Shown here: positions 25,253 through 34,459 of the stretch, piece by piece
Position numbering within the stretch: the first letter of the stretch is position 1
How the letters are laid out: every line of letters starts with the position of its first letter
NCBI RefSeq assembly: GCF_013403865.1
Contig: NZ_JABFDK010000001.1
Coordinates: 310,001 to 374,000, forward strand
From: Winogradskyella costae
Lineage (GTDB): Bacteria > Bacteroidota > Bacteroidia > Flavobacteriales > Flavobacteriaceae
Reading direction: 5' to 3'
DNA: 64,000 nt
Notes under the pieces: generated by a model
Told to the model about the DNA's origin: nothing
Seen by the model: the letters and a program-made list of their open reading frames with translations, nothing else
The model's database searches: none
Position numbers and translations under genes: made by a program

Positions 25253-26836
25253 TTAATTTGACACTTCAATCGTTACAGGAGATACACCTTTTAAATTATA
25301 GCTTGAATTCCCTTGAATCTTAGCTTTAATATTAAAAATTGTAACTACATCACCAGCACGTGCTCTACCAATGGCAGATTTTGCTTGGCTATTCATTTTA
25401 GTACCAGCAACATTTACTGTTGGTTGACCAGGCACTTTTACTTGGAATGACGTTACATTGATTGGTAAATCAAATACGAAATCTTCAAGTTTAGCACCAA
25501 TTGTACCAATTTCTAAGTTACGTTTAGGTAATCTTACCATACCATCCTGACCAGAAATAGTACCAGTAGGTTTTGGAATATCTTTAATTCTAAACGTTTG
25601 TTGATCACTTGCTCTAGTACCATCGTCTAAAGTAGCTGATACGTTAATAGTAACTTCTCTTCCTGTACCAGGATTCATTACATATTTACCAATACCAGAT
25701 GTTTTAGATAAACCAGATCCACTTGCAGAAACTTTATTATCTGGCACTCCAGCAAAAGAAATTGTCATTGGGTTAGCAACACCACGATAAACAACGTTCA
25801 TCTTATCTGCTGAAATTGTAGCAGAATTTGGTCTTGGCACTACAACATACTGACCTGTAAAATCAATTGGTAAATCTTGTCCCTTCTCTGAAAAAGTAAA
25901 TTGGCCGTTAATGTCATGTTGACCAACATTACCTACCTTAAATTCGATACGTGCTGCTCCTGTAGAATCAATAGCATTTTCTCTATTTAAATCCAACTCA
26001 TTTTCTCCAACTTTTAATTTTGTTGGGATTACATTCGCATACTTACCTAGAACTACTCTTCCTGTAAATGTTTCACCAGCAAAAAATGCATTTTTATCTG
26101 GAATTACAATAGCTGTATAATTCTTTAAAGATGTTACTTCATCTACGGTGTTACCTAAAAATACATTGTAAAGATTAGCCTCAGTAGCTTTAATATCATT
26201 TTGCATAGCTGTAAGCTTAGTATATGAAGCTACTGCTGGAAAACTTTTAAAGTTATATTCTAACCAACTCTGACTTTTACCTTCGCTGTTTTCCATATCA
26301 GCTGTAGTAAAACGAGTTTCAAGTGTTTCTTTAGCTGGGTTAAAAGCAACGTCTTCACCTAAAACCTCTCTAATATCTGATTTGTACTTTTCAATTCTTG
26401 CAACAAACGCATCACCATTTTTTGTTAAACGGTCACCAGTAAACCACTGTTCATCTAATACATCTCCTTTATCCATCTTTTCAGCTGGTAATAGGCCTTT
26501 TTCTTTATACTCTTCTGCAAATTCACCTTTATCTAGGATCATTCTCTTCTGAGTTTCTAAAAATGTATAAAATTCATCAGATAAAGAACTGATCTTTTTT
26601 GCATTATTATATGTTACACCAAATTCATTAGGCTTTTCTTCAGCCTGTTTTTCTAACCCCTTTAGTAAGGTTGTATTTGAATTTACTGCTAACTCATTTG
26701 CATTTTCAAATTTCTTATCAAATAGACTAAATGCTGATAATATTTCCTTACTTGCGGTCATTGCAATCATTGCAATGAATACCAAATACATAAGGTTAAT
26801 CATTTTTTGTCTTGCGGACTGTTTTCCTCCTGCCAT
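25253..26836 (-). CDS. gldM: Type IX secretion motor subunit GldM
   Basis: 527 residues. It starts MAGGKQSARQKMINLMYLVF with a single membrane helix (about 12-30), then four periplasmic domains as in GldM/PorM. The first is helical and the later three are beta-rich. The conserved opening MINLMYLVFIAMIAMTAS spans the motor helix that pairs with GldL. GldL and GldM form the inner-membrane proton-driven motor that powers gliding and energises type IX secretion. Confidence 0.95.
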   Translation of the reverse strand: MAGGKQSARQKMINLMYLVFIAMIAMTASKEILSAFSLFDKKFENANELAVNSNTTLLKGLEKQAEEKPNEFGVTYNNAKKISSLSDEFYTFLETQKRMILDKGEFAEEYKEKGLLPAEKMDKGDVLDEQWFTGDRLTKNGDAFVARIEKYKSDIREVLGEDVAFNPAKETLETRFTTADMENSEGKSQSWLEYNFKSFPAVASYTKLTAMQNDIKATEANLYNVFLGNTVDEVTSLKNYTAIVIPDKNAFFAGETFTGRVVLGKYANVIPTKLKVGENELDLNRENAIDSTGAARIEFKVGNVGQHDINGQFTFSEKGQDLPIDFTGQYVVVPRPNSATISADKMNVVYRGVANPMTISFAGVPDNKVSASGSGLSKTSGIGKYVMNPGTGREVTINVSATLDDGTRASDQQTFRIKDIPKPTGTISGQDGMVRLPKRNLEIGTIGAKLEDFVFDLPINVTSFQVKVPGQPTVNVAGTKMNSQAKSAIGRARAGDVVTIFNIKAKIQGNSSYNLKGVSPVTIEVSN

Positions 26837-26884
26837 TTTTCTAATTAGTTTTTAATTATTAATTAATTCGATTATAAAAACCAA

Positions 26885-27520
26885 TTATTTCTTGTTCATT
26901 GCAGATAACATACCTCCATAAACACCGTTTAAAGATGATAAGTTAGATGCTAATGATTGCATTTGTTCTTTTAATTTAGTCGCATTTTCAACAGCTTCCT
27001 CATTGATAGCTGCTTGGCGATTTGCGCTATCCATTTGTACTTTGTAAAGACTATTTAAAGACTCCATCTGAGCTGCCGCTAATGACATTTCTTCACTGTA
27101 TTTCTTTTGAGCTGCCATAGAATCAACTGTTGGTGAGATACCTTTAGCTGCACCTTCAAAGTTTTTAATGCTATCACCTAGGCTAGCCATAAGTGCACCA
27201 TCAATTTTTGCGTCTTTCAATAAGTTATCTAATTTTTTTGATAACATACCATCTGCATCCTTAGGCTCTTCAATAGCTTTCTTTTTAGATCCTAAAGTTT
27301 GACCACCTGCTAATTCAGGGTATACTAATGACCAATCTAAATCATCACCTTGTTTTTCAAATGCTGATATAGTAAATACAATTGCTTCAACAATCATACC
27401 TATAGTAAGGATAAGGGATCCTCCTGGCCAGTGTTGAATTTTGAATAATGCTCCAATAATTACAATTGCAGCTCCAAGTCCGTAGACCATATTCATTGTT
27501 GATAATTTCTTTTGTGCCAT
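26885..27520 (-). CDS. gldL: Type IX secretion motor subunit GldL
   Basis: 211 residues. Two membrane helices lie at about 10-27 and 34-54, and the second carries glutamate E45 in GMIVEAIVF, the kind of buried acidic residue linked to proton flow in this motor. The motif WSLVYPELAGGQ follows, then a cytoplasmic helical tail. GldL is the stator-like partner of GldM. It lies 48 bases before gldM and 90 bases after gldK. Confidence 0.95.
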   Translation of the reverse strand: MAQKKLSTMNMVYGLGAAIVIIGALFKIQHWPGGSLILTIGMIVEAIVFTISAFEKQGDDLDWSLVYPELAGGQTLGSKKKAIEEPKDADGMLSKKLDNLLKDAKIDGALMASLGDSIKNFEGAAKGISPTVDSMAAQKKYSEEMSLAAAQMESLNSLYKVQMDSANRQAAINEEAVENATKLKEQMQSLASNLSSLNGVYGGMLSAMNKK

Positions 27521-27610
27521 GATTTTAAGTTTTTGTTTTCAAATGAGCTTGGTTATTAATACTCATTTTAGGATTAATATTAGGTTTAAGTTAAGTTTTT
27601 TAAGTTTGAA

Positions 27611-28963
27611 TTAATTTGTTGCAGCGTTTTTAGTCACTTCAGTCCCCATGTAATCTTGAACTGTTCTAAATCCGATATAACTTCTTGCTGAATCTGCATA
27701 TTCATAGTCTCTAGAACTTACTTGTAAGAAGTAAGCAACATCTTTCCAAGAACCACCTCTAACAACTTTACGTGCATTGTTAGGATCATTTACATTTGGA
27801 TTAATTGATGACGCAAATTCATAAGATGCAGGATCATAAGAACCATTTACCCATTCTGATACGTTACCAGCCATGTTGTATAAATTAAAATCATTAGGGT
27901 CATAAGCATCTGCTTCTACAGTATATAAAGCCTGATCTGCTGCATAATCACCTCTTAATGGTTTAAAGTTAGCCATAAAACAACCTCTGTCGTTTTTTGT
28001 ATATGGTCCACCCCACGGATATGTTGCTCCTTGCAAGCCGCCACGTGCTGCATACTCCCATTCTGCTTCAGATGGTAATCTGTAAGAGTTTACTGGTTTC
28101 AATCCTCTTTTCTTTCTATCACTGTTATGATATAAGGTTCTCCACTGACAAAACGCTTGTGCTTGTTTCCAAGACACACCCACAACAGGGTAATCCCCAT
28201 AAGCATCATGCCAGAAATAATCGTTGTGCATTGGCTCGTTGTATGAATAAGCGAAATCTCTAATCCAAGCTGTTGTGTCTGGATAAATCTCAACTTCTTG
28301 TTGAATAATTACTTCAGAACGCTTTAAACCTCTATCCTTTGCTGCTTTTTGAATATCCATATAAGTATATTGGAACTTAAATTGCTTTACATCCCAAGTA
28401 CGTTGACCGTTATATGATTCTTCTAATGGTAAATACATACCATCCATCACTTCTGCATACAACTCATCTGGATAATCATCTGTGTTGAAATGTAACTTTG
28501 CGTCGCGATTAATTTTTCTCTGTTCGTTCCCATAGGTATTAACCATGTAGCTCTCGTAAGCGTTAAGATCTTCTGGGTTTGCATCTAAATATGCAAACTC
28601 ACCAATATCTCCACTACCAGGTGTCTTACCTTCTAAATCAGCCATTTCAGCTAATTTTAATCTTAGAGTTGAATCTCTTACCCATTCTACAAACTGACGG
28701 TACTCACTATTTGTAATCTCAGTTTCATCCATATAGAATGCACGAACTGTAGCTGTTCTTGTTGGCGCGTCTTGTACTCCAGCTAAATCATCATCTGATT
28801 TACCCATAATAAAAGCACCTCCTGGCACCAATGTCATACCATAGGGCTTTTCTGGATGCCATTTCTTACCTTGTACACCAACCAATTGTCCTCGATCTCC
28901 AGAATTACAGCTGGCTACCATAACTAGTACTGTGGTTAGTAAAATAAACTTCTTAATATTCAT
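27611..28963 (-). CDS. gldK: Gliding lipoprotein GldK (FGE-sulfatase fold)
   Basis: 450 residues. The lipobox VASC places the lipidated cysteine at C19. The body is a formylglycine-generating-enzyme-like (SUMF1) domain: GMTLVPGGAFIMG, YRLPSEAEWEYAARGG and NVSEWVNGSYDP are all visible. In GldK this fold is structural, forming the outer-membrane-associated ring with GldN. It is the first gene of the operon; a candidate promoter lies 43-73 bases upstream. Confidence 0.95.
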   Translation of the reverse strand: MNIKKFILLTTVLVMVASCNSGDRGQLVGVQGKKWHPEKPYGMTLVPGGAFIMGKSDDDLAGVQDAPTRTATVRAFYMDETEITNSEYRQFVEWVRDSTLRLKLAEMADLEGKTPGSGDIGEFAYLDANPEDLNAYESYMVNTYGNEQRKINRDAKLHFNTDDYPDELYAEVMDGMYLPLEESYNGQRTWDVKQFKFQYTYMDIQKAAKDRGLKRSEVIIQQEVEIYPDTTAWIRDFAYSYNEPMHNDYFWHDAYGDYPVVGVSWKQAQAFCQWRTLYHNSDRKKRGLKPVNSYRLPSEAEWEYAARGGLQGATYPWGGPYTKNDRGCFMANFKPLRGDYAADQALYTVEADAYDPNDFNLYNMAGNVSEWVNGSYDPASYEFASSINPNVNDPNNARKVVRGGSWKDVAYFLQVSSRDYEYADSARSYIGFRTVQDYMGTEVTKNAATN

Positions 28964-29005
28964 AGTAACTCTAGGTTAAATTAGTCCTTATTATTTTTGA
29001 GGTCG

Positions 29006-29036
29006 TAAACATATTTATATATTTCCGAATAAACAA
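29006..29036 (-). promoter_or_regulatory. Candidate promoter of gldKLMN
   Basis: On the minus strand TTG (29034-29036) is followed after 20 bases by TATGTTTA (29006-29013), one base off TAnnTTTG. It lies 43 bases before the gldK ATG in an AT-rich region of about 160 bases. Confidence 0.4.
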
Positions 29037-29122
29037 CTTTTTTTATCTTTTTTTTGCACTTTACCCTTAAAATAAGTATTTCGTCGATTAAAAAAGTGTT
29101 AAAATCCGATAAAGCGTACATT

Positions 29123-30289
29123 TTAAAAGCTATTCTTCCGGTAAGCCTTATACCAACGCTCTGGTATTTCACCTTGAGTAGCGTGTATATAATCGGAATG
29201 CATGCATGGTAATAACGTATGCTTTTTTAATTTATTATTAACATTTGGTAAAAATGGAATTTCTATCCACCAGCGCCCTGTTTTTAAGCTTTTGTAGAAA
29301 ATTAATTCATCATCCTCTACTAAAACATTATATTTTTGACTAGTCTTTTCATTATTAAAATCGTCATCCTTCATTCTACAGTTTACACCTTCAATAAAGT
29401 ACCATATCATTTGTGCGATTAGCATTGACGTTGAACTGTCATTTTTGGATCCCTGATATTCATAAATTCCAAATGATGACACTTTATTACTTATACCTGC
29501 GTATCTACTGATAGCGCAAATTTCTTTTCCTGAAAAACCATTCGGAGAATACTTCTGATTTTCACTCACTTCAGAAGCTCTAACCGATTTTAAATCAATT
29601 GATACAATATGAGCATCACGCATCAAAGGCTCTACCCTACTGATGTCACCAGAAATCTCACCCAAACGGTAGGCCTCAAAGTACAACTTTTCTATAAGAT
29701 CTATTTCTTCTTGGCTGTTAAAATATGTTTGATAGCCAATAGTAGAATAATTAAATAGGTTATAAGGCTCTTCCACAATGACTTTACCGACGTAGCTATT
29801 ATTCTTAATTGGAAGATTTGCATCACCTAAATCGAAATTACTATCTACGCTTACCACATTCACCATAGGCATCAGTGAATCGTAGGCACGATAATTAGCA
29901 TAAGTTAAATCTTGACTTCCTCCTAAGATAATAGGAATGATGTTTTTTTCTACCAGAACAGATATCGCCGTACGTATAGCATAATACGTATCTTCAACCG
30001 TTTCACCAGGTTCAATATCACCAAGATCAGCTAATGTGGTATGCCAGTTCCCAGGAAATAATGTATAAAGTGTTTTGCGTATAGAATCAAAATTAACATG
30101 CGCACCAATAAAATTGACGTCATTTCTATTTTCTTGAACACCAATGATTGCCATTTGAACGTTTTCCAAATCTGGAATACCGTTTTGACGTGAATGCACC
30201 TTTATTTTTTTTCCTAGCGCCTGCTGCGCTGTTAGTTCATTATGAGCTAAAACCGCATCTGATATAGGCGTAAGGAAACTAAAATTCAT
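29123..30289 (-). CDS. Arginase-family-like protein with degraded metal site
   Basis: 389 residues from the ATG at 30289 (a TTG start at 30295 would touch the topA stop). The ureohydrolase fold is recognisable, but ligands for the manganese pair are changed: the usual GGDHS reads GGSQD, the usual DAHxD reads DSNFD, and the usual SxDxD reads SIDLK. That loses both metal histidines and one aspartate, so hydrolase activity is doubtful. In related genomes this protein is usually annotated as formimidoylglutamase and sits between topA and gldK. Its conserved place suggests a structural or regulatory role, which is inference. Confidence 0.8.
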   Translation of the reverse strand: MNFSFLTPISDAVLAHNELTAQQALGKKIKVHSRQNGIPDLENVQMAIIGVQENRNDVNFIGAHVNFDSIRKTLYTLFPGNWHTTLADLGDIEPGETVEDTYYAIRTAISVLVEKNIIPIILGGSQDLTYANYRAYDSLMPMVNVVSVDSNFDLGDANLPIKNNSYVGKVIVEEPYNLFNYSTIGYQTYFNSQEEIDLIEKLYFEAYRLGEISGDISRVEPLMRDAHIVSIDLKSVRASEVSENQKYSPNGFSGKEICAISRYAGISNKVSSFGIYEYQGSKNDSSTSMLIAQMIWYFIEGVNCRMKDDDFNNEKTSQKYNVLVEDDELIFYKSLKTGRWWIEIPFLPNVNNKLKKHTLLPCMHSDYIHATQGEIPERWYKAYRKNSF

Positions 30290-30295
30290 ATCCAA

Positions 30296-32839
30296 TTATT
30301 TCTTTTTTGTTGTAGCTTTCTTCTTTGTTACTGTTTTCTTCGCCGCCGTTTTCTTAGGGGCCTTCTTTTTTGTAGCCTTCTTTTTTGGAGCATTTTTATC
30401 CAAAATCTCTTGCGCTTTCTCTAAGGTCATTTTTGTTACATCCACCGTTTTGGCAAGCTCTACTTTTTGCTTGCCTTTTATAATGTTGTGCCTTCCCCAT
30501 CTAGCTTTCTCTACTCTTACTCCTTCATCTTCCCAGTTATGAATAACCTTATCAATTTCTTTTTGAATTTTTTCTTCAATCAAAGTAATAATATCTTCTT
30601 CAGATAAATTATCCCAATCGTATTTTTTATTCACATTGATAAACATATTGTTCCATTTTATAAATGGTCCAAAACGGCCTTTACCTTTTGTAACTTCTAT
30701 ATCCTTATACATATATATAGGAGCATCTGCTTTTTCTTTCTCCTTAATGTATATTAATGCTTCATCCATCTCTACACTCAATGGATCAACGCCTTTGGGT
30801 AACGACACATATTTTTTCCCAAATTTAACATATGGTCCAAAGCGTCCGTTATTAACCTCAACCTCCTCGTCTTTATAATGACCCAATGCTTTTGGAAGTT
30901 TAAACAAGTCCATAGCTTCTTCAAAAGTTATAGAACCTAATTGTTGATCTGGTGATAAACTTGCATACTGAGGTTCTTCTTCATCGTCAGGTTTACCTAA
31001 CTGTACTAATGGTCCAAATTTACCAAGTCGTACTAAAACTGTTCGACCTGTTTTGGGATCAATGCCTAGTTCACGTTCTCCAGATTCACGTTCTGCATTT
31101 TCTTGTACATCTTCAACTTGTGGATGAAAGCCTTTGTAGAAATCCTTCATCATTGCACGCCAATCTTCCTTACCTTCAGCAATATCATCAAAACGATCTT
31201 CTACTCTTGCCGTAAAGTTATAATCTAGAATACTTTCAAAATGGTTAACTAAAAAATCAGTAACAATAATACCAATATCTGTAGGCACCAATTTCCCTTT
31301 ATTAGAGCCCGTTTGCTCTGAAAGCATGTTATCTTTTATTGTCTGATTTTCGAATACTAATTGCTTATAGCTTCTTTCATCACCTTCATTCGTTCCTTTT
31401 TCTACGTAGTTTCTATTTTGAATTGTAGAAATTGTTGGAGCATAAGTTGACGGACGACCAATTCCTAATTCCTCTAATTGCTTTACTAAAGACGCTTCCG
31501 TAAATCTTGCTGGCGGCCTTGTAAACCGTTCGGTTGCTGTGATGTATTTGTTTTTTAAAGGCTCACCAACTTTTAAGTCTGGTAAAATACCCTCTTGTTC
31601 TGCATCTTCATCATCAGTCCCTTCTAAATATACTTTTAAAAACCCTTCAAATGTGATGATTTCTCCATTTGCTGTAAACTGTTCGCTAATTTTATTCTTA
31701 GAATTAATCTGAATTTTAAGATTGGTACGTTCTAATTTAGCATCACTCATTTGAGAGGCAATCGCACGTTTCCAAATTAAATCATATAATCTTGCTTGGT
31801 CGCGTTCTGCATTAACAGTGTGATTTGAAAAATCAGTAGGTCGTATAGCTTCGTGAGCCTCTTGCGCTCCTTTAGATTTCCCTTTATAATTTTTTGGATT
31901 ACTAAACTTAGCACCGTAAGCTGAAGTAATTTCGTTCTCTGCTCCTTTTTTAGCTTCATCAGATAAGTTTACACTATCTGTTCTCATATAAGTTATAAAA
32001 CCGGCTTCATACAAACGTTGTGCGTTTGTCATGGTTCTGCTAACAGAAAAACCTAATTTACGAGATGCTTCTTGTTGAAGTGTAGATGTTGTAAATGGCG
32101 CGGCTGGTGACTTCTTTGCAGGTTTCTTTTGTAAGTCTGAAACTTCATATGTAGCACCCAAATTATCATTTAAAAATTTTAATGCTTCCTTTTCAGAATC
32201 AAAATTCTTAGGCAATTTTGCTTTAAACGAATTTCCGTCTTCATTAGTAAATTCAGCATCTATTCTATAAGAAGCCATTGATTTGAAAGCTTGCACATCG
32301 CGCTCGCGTTCTACAATTAAACGAACCGAAACCGATTGTACTCTACCTGCAGATAAACCACCTTTAACTTTTCTCCATAATACGGGTGATAGTTCATAAC
32401 CTACAATTCGGTCTAAAACACGTCTTGCTTGTTGTGCATCCACTAAATTATAATCTATACTTCTAGGATTCTCTATCGCTTTTTGTATAGCCGTCTTTGT
32501 AATCTCGTGGAATACAATACGTTTTGTTTTCTCTTTATCTAATTTTAAAGTCTCTGCTAAATGCCAAGCAATTGCTTCTCCCTCGCGATCCTCATCACTT
32601 GCTAACCAAACAATATCTGCTTTCTTTGCTAAGTCTTTTAGTTTCTTAACGACATCTTTCTTATCTTTAGAAACCTGATATTTAGGCATAAAGTCTCCTT
32701 CTACATCAACTCCTAATTCTTTAGATGGTAGATCTGCAATGTGCCCAAAACTGGACTCCACTTTAAAATCTTTTCCTAAAAATTTTTCAATAGTTTTAGC
32801 CTTTGCAGGTGACTCAACAATAACGAGATTCTTTGACAT
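30296..32839 (-). CDS. topA: DNA topoisomerase I
   Basis: 847 residues. The Toprim domain opens with LVIVESPAKAKTIEKFLG, and the active-site tyrosine lies in GFITYMRTDSVNLS. RAISRP-type motifs and four-domain type IA architecture are visible. After the catalytic core come three C-terminal repeats (for example GRFGPFIKW and GRFGPYVKFG) rather than cysteine zinc fingers, then a Lys/Ala/Thr tail of about 30 residues. It relaxes negative supercoils. The arginase-like gene starts right at its stop, so they are probably co-transcribed. Confidence 0.96.
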   Translation of the reverse strand: MSKNLVIVESPAKAKTIEKFLGKDFKVESSFGHIADLPSKELGVDVEGDFMPKYQVSKDKKDVVKKLKDLAKKADIVWLASDEDREGEAIAWHLAETLKLDKEKTKRIVFHEITKTAIQKAIENPRSIDYNLVDAQQARRVLDRIVGYELSPVLWRKVKGGLSAGRVQSVSVRLIVERERDVQAFKSMASYRIDAEFTNEDGNSFKAKLPKNFDSEKEALKFLNDNLGATYEVSDLQKKPAKKSPAAPFTTSTLQQEASRKLGFSVSRTMTNAQRLYEAGFITYMRTDSVNLSDEAKKGAENEITSAYGAKFSNPKNYKGKSKGAQEAHEAIRPTDFSNHTVNAERDQARLYDLIWKRAIASQMSDAKLERTNLKIQINSKNKISEQFTANGEIITFEGFLKVYLEGTDDEDAEQEGILPDLKVGEPLKNKYITATERFTRPPARFTEASLVKQLEELGIGRPSTYAPTISTIQNRNYVEKGTNEGDERSYKQLVFENQTIKDNMLSEQTGSNKGKLVPTDIGIIVTDFLVNHFESILDYNFTARVEDRFDDIAEGKEDWRAMMKDFYKGFHPQVEDVQENAERESGERELGIDPKTGRTVLVRLGKFGPLVQLGKPDDEEEPQYASLSPDQQLGSITFEEAMDLFKLPKALGHYKDEEVEVNNGRFGPYVKFGKKYVSLPKGVDPLSVEMDEALIYIKEKEKADAPIYMYKDIEVTKGKGRFGPFIKWNNMFINVNKKYDWDNLSEEDIITLIEEKIQKEIDKVIHNWEDEGVRVEKARWGRHNIIKGKQKVELAKTVDVTKMTLEKAQEILDKNAPKKKATKKKAPKKTAAKKTVTKKKATTKKK

Positions 32840-32934
32840 TCTTAAATTTTTGCGTTTACAAATGTATATGAAAATTAAGTTACAATCCTAATTTGGTCGT
32901 AAATACCATACATTTTGTCGTAATGCAAGTGTAA

Positions 32935-32974
32935 TAAAAAACAGAAGAAGCCCTACAAATTATAAGGCTTCTTC
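32935..32974 (-). terminator. Terminator after the small lipoprotein gene
   Basis: GAAGAAGCC (32944-32952) and GGCTTCTTC (32966-32974) form a 9-base stem; the minus-strand T-run follows. It lies 27 bases downstream of the stop at 33001. Confidence 0.7.
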
Positions 32975-33000
32975 GATTTATAAAAATTTTTAAATCTTAA

Positions 33001-33435
33001 TTAATAGGTATACAAAACGGATTCTGGCAAACCTTCAATATCTAACAAAACCTCATTGGTTCCATCGACTCGTAATGAAGACAAATCAAAAGTCTCAGCT
33101 TTCTCAAGCACTACTAAGCAAACTTGATTATTAAAAAGTGTCAATTTTAAATAACGCTGAGGCGGCATGGATTCGGCAATATTTCCTGAATCTATTAATG
33201 TTAACACCCAATCGTTACTATCACAACCACTAGTGGTCACATCAACTGTTAAACAATCACCACTCAAATCAACGTTTAACACACCAAAATTATCAGACTC
33301 TGCTGTTTCATAGGCTTCATTATTGCTTACGACTTCTAATCCACATGGTAATAGCACTACATCATCTTCATTGCATTGAAAATTCATCAATAACATTGAG
33401 GTCAACGAAAACATTATAACTTTTCTAAGTTTCAT
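33001..33435 (-). CDS. Small putative lipoprotein
   Basis: 144 residues. A hydrophobic signal (MKLRKVIMFSLTSMLLMNFQC) ends at C21 with NEDD following, so it is probably lipidated and exported. The mature part is acidic with five further cysteines, some likely paired (for example DCLTV and SGCDSND). No family is recognised. It is 46 bases downstream of the membrane protein gene on the same strand and may share its transcript. Confidence 0.7.
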   Translation of the reverse strand: MKLRKVIMFSLTSMLLMNFQCNEDDVVLLPCGLEVVSNNEAYETAESDNFGVLNVDLSGDCLTVDVTTSGCDSNDWVLTLIDSGNIAESMPPQRYLKLTLFNNQVCLVVLEKAETFDLSSLRVDGTNEVLLDIEGLPESVLYTY

Positions 33436-33481
33436 AAGAGTATGTTTATTGTATAGATGTAAAACGGATTAAAGGGTTGCG

Positions 33482-34279
33482 TTAAAATGTAGACAATTGT
33501 TCAATTCGTCGCATTTGATCATCCTCTTCATCAAAGCCAACAACATCTTTATATATAAAATACGACGGCAAATAACCAAATGAAGAAGTAACATACACCC
33601 CAAGTCCACACATTAAGAATCCTACTATCATGGCTAAAAAACCGGCTACAAACATTAACCCAAATGAAATTAACCATTTTTTATTACCAAGATCAAAACC
33701 TAATCCAATAATTTCAGAAACCGATAAATCAGGATTAAAAGCATAAACAACAACAATAAAAGACAAAGGAACAACTGCGTATATTATAGGAAGAAAACAC
33801 AATAGCGTTGCTAAAAGCGCAATCCCCGTAAATGCAACCCCCAACTTAATCGTTTTACCTAAATACGGTTTTTTGAAGAAATAGAAATAGTCTTCTTTCC
33901 CTGATTGCTTTAAATCTTTGAATTTACATATTCTATAAAAGGCAGCTTTTAAACCAAGTCCAATTGCACTCATAGCTACAATGAGAAAAATATAAACGAT
34001 GAAAAACACCAACCCAAAAGCAATCCCCATTCCTGAGTTACCATAGAACCCATATGAATCATAACTATCACTAACAGTTAAAGCATTAGCAAAACCAACA
34101 AACAACAGAGGTATATAAACAATCATTATTACTGGTATTGCCAAAACAATATTTAGTAATAACATTACCAATCCTTGTACCCAAACTTTTTTAAATAATT
34201 CTATGGATTGATTAAAGATAATTCCAAAATCTAGTGCATTCGCATTTTGAATTTTGCTTTTAATTTCTGTACGGTTCAT
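33482..34279 (-). CDS. Polytopic membrane protein (DUF975-like layout)
   Basis: 265 residues with about six hydrophobic helices. The soluble N-terminus includes NALDFGIIFNQSIELFKKVW, a lead-in seen in proteins often mislabelled beta-carotene monooxygenase in flavobacteria. The C-terminal tail is acidic (DEEDDQMRRIEQL). No catalytic residues are evident. It is divergent from miaB. The family assignment is tentative and the function unknown. Confidence 0.65.
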   Translation of the reverse strand: MNRTEIKSKIQNANALDFGIIFNQSIELFKKVWVQGLVMLLLNIVLAIPVIMIVYIPLLFVGFANALTVSDSYDSYGFYGNSGMGIAFGLVFFIVYIFLIVAMSAIGLGLKAAFYRICKFKDLKQSGKEDYFYFFKKPYLGKTIKLGVAFTGIALLATLLCFLPIIYAVVPLSFIVVVYAFNPDLSVSEIIGLGFDLGNKKWLISFGLMFVAGFLAMIVGFLMCGLGVYVTSSFGYLPSYFIYKDVVGFDEEDDQMRRIEQLSTF

Positions 34280-34384
34280 TTTTAGTCATATAATTTAGCT
34301 CGCCAAAAGAAATCTATTTTTATTAGATAGTCAAGAAAAACACTACTCTAAAACAGCTTTTAAATTAAAATTAAACATTATAAC

Positions 34385-34423
34385 TGCCACTTTGTCACAA
34401 TCTATAAAATAATATTACCTTTG
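34385..34423 (+). promoter_or_regulatory. miaB operon promoter with overlapping near-palindrome
   Basis: TTTG at 34391-34394, a 21-base spacer and TACCTTTG at 34416-34423 match the Bacteroidota -33/-7 consensus. TGCCA-CTT-TGTCA at 34385-34397 is a near-palindrome covering the -33 box. The groES promoter carries the same arrangement. The predicted start is about 30 bases before the miaB ATG. Confidence 0.6.
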
Positions 34424-34459
34424 CATACTTATTGAGATTTGAAGTATTCACTACAGCTG

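Noticed and set aside
28981..29172. 63-residue minus-strand frame before gldK
   Set aside because: It overlaps the end of the arginase-like gene and the promoter region, and the translation is dominated by Lys and Ile from AT-rich DNA.
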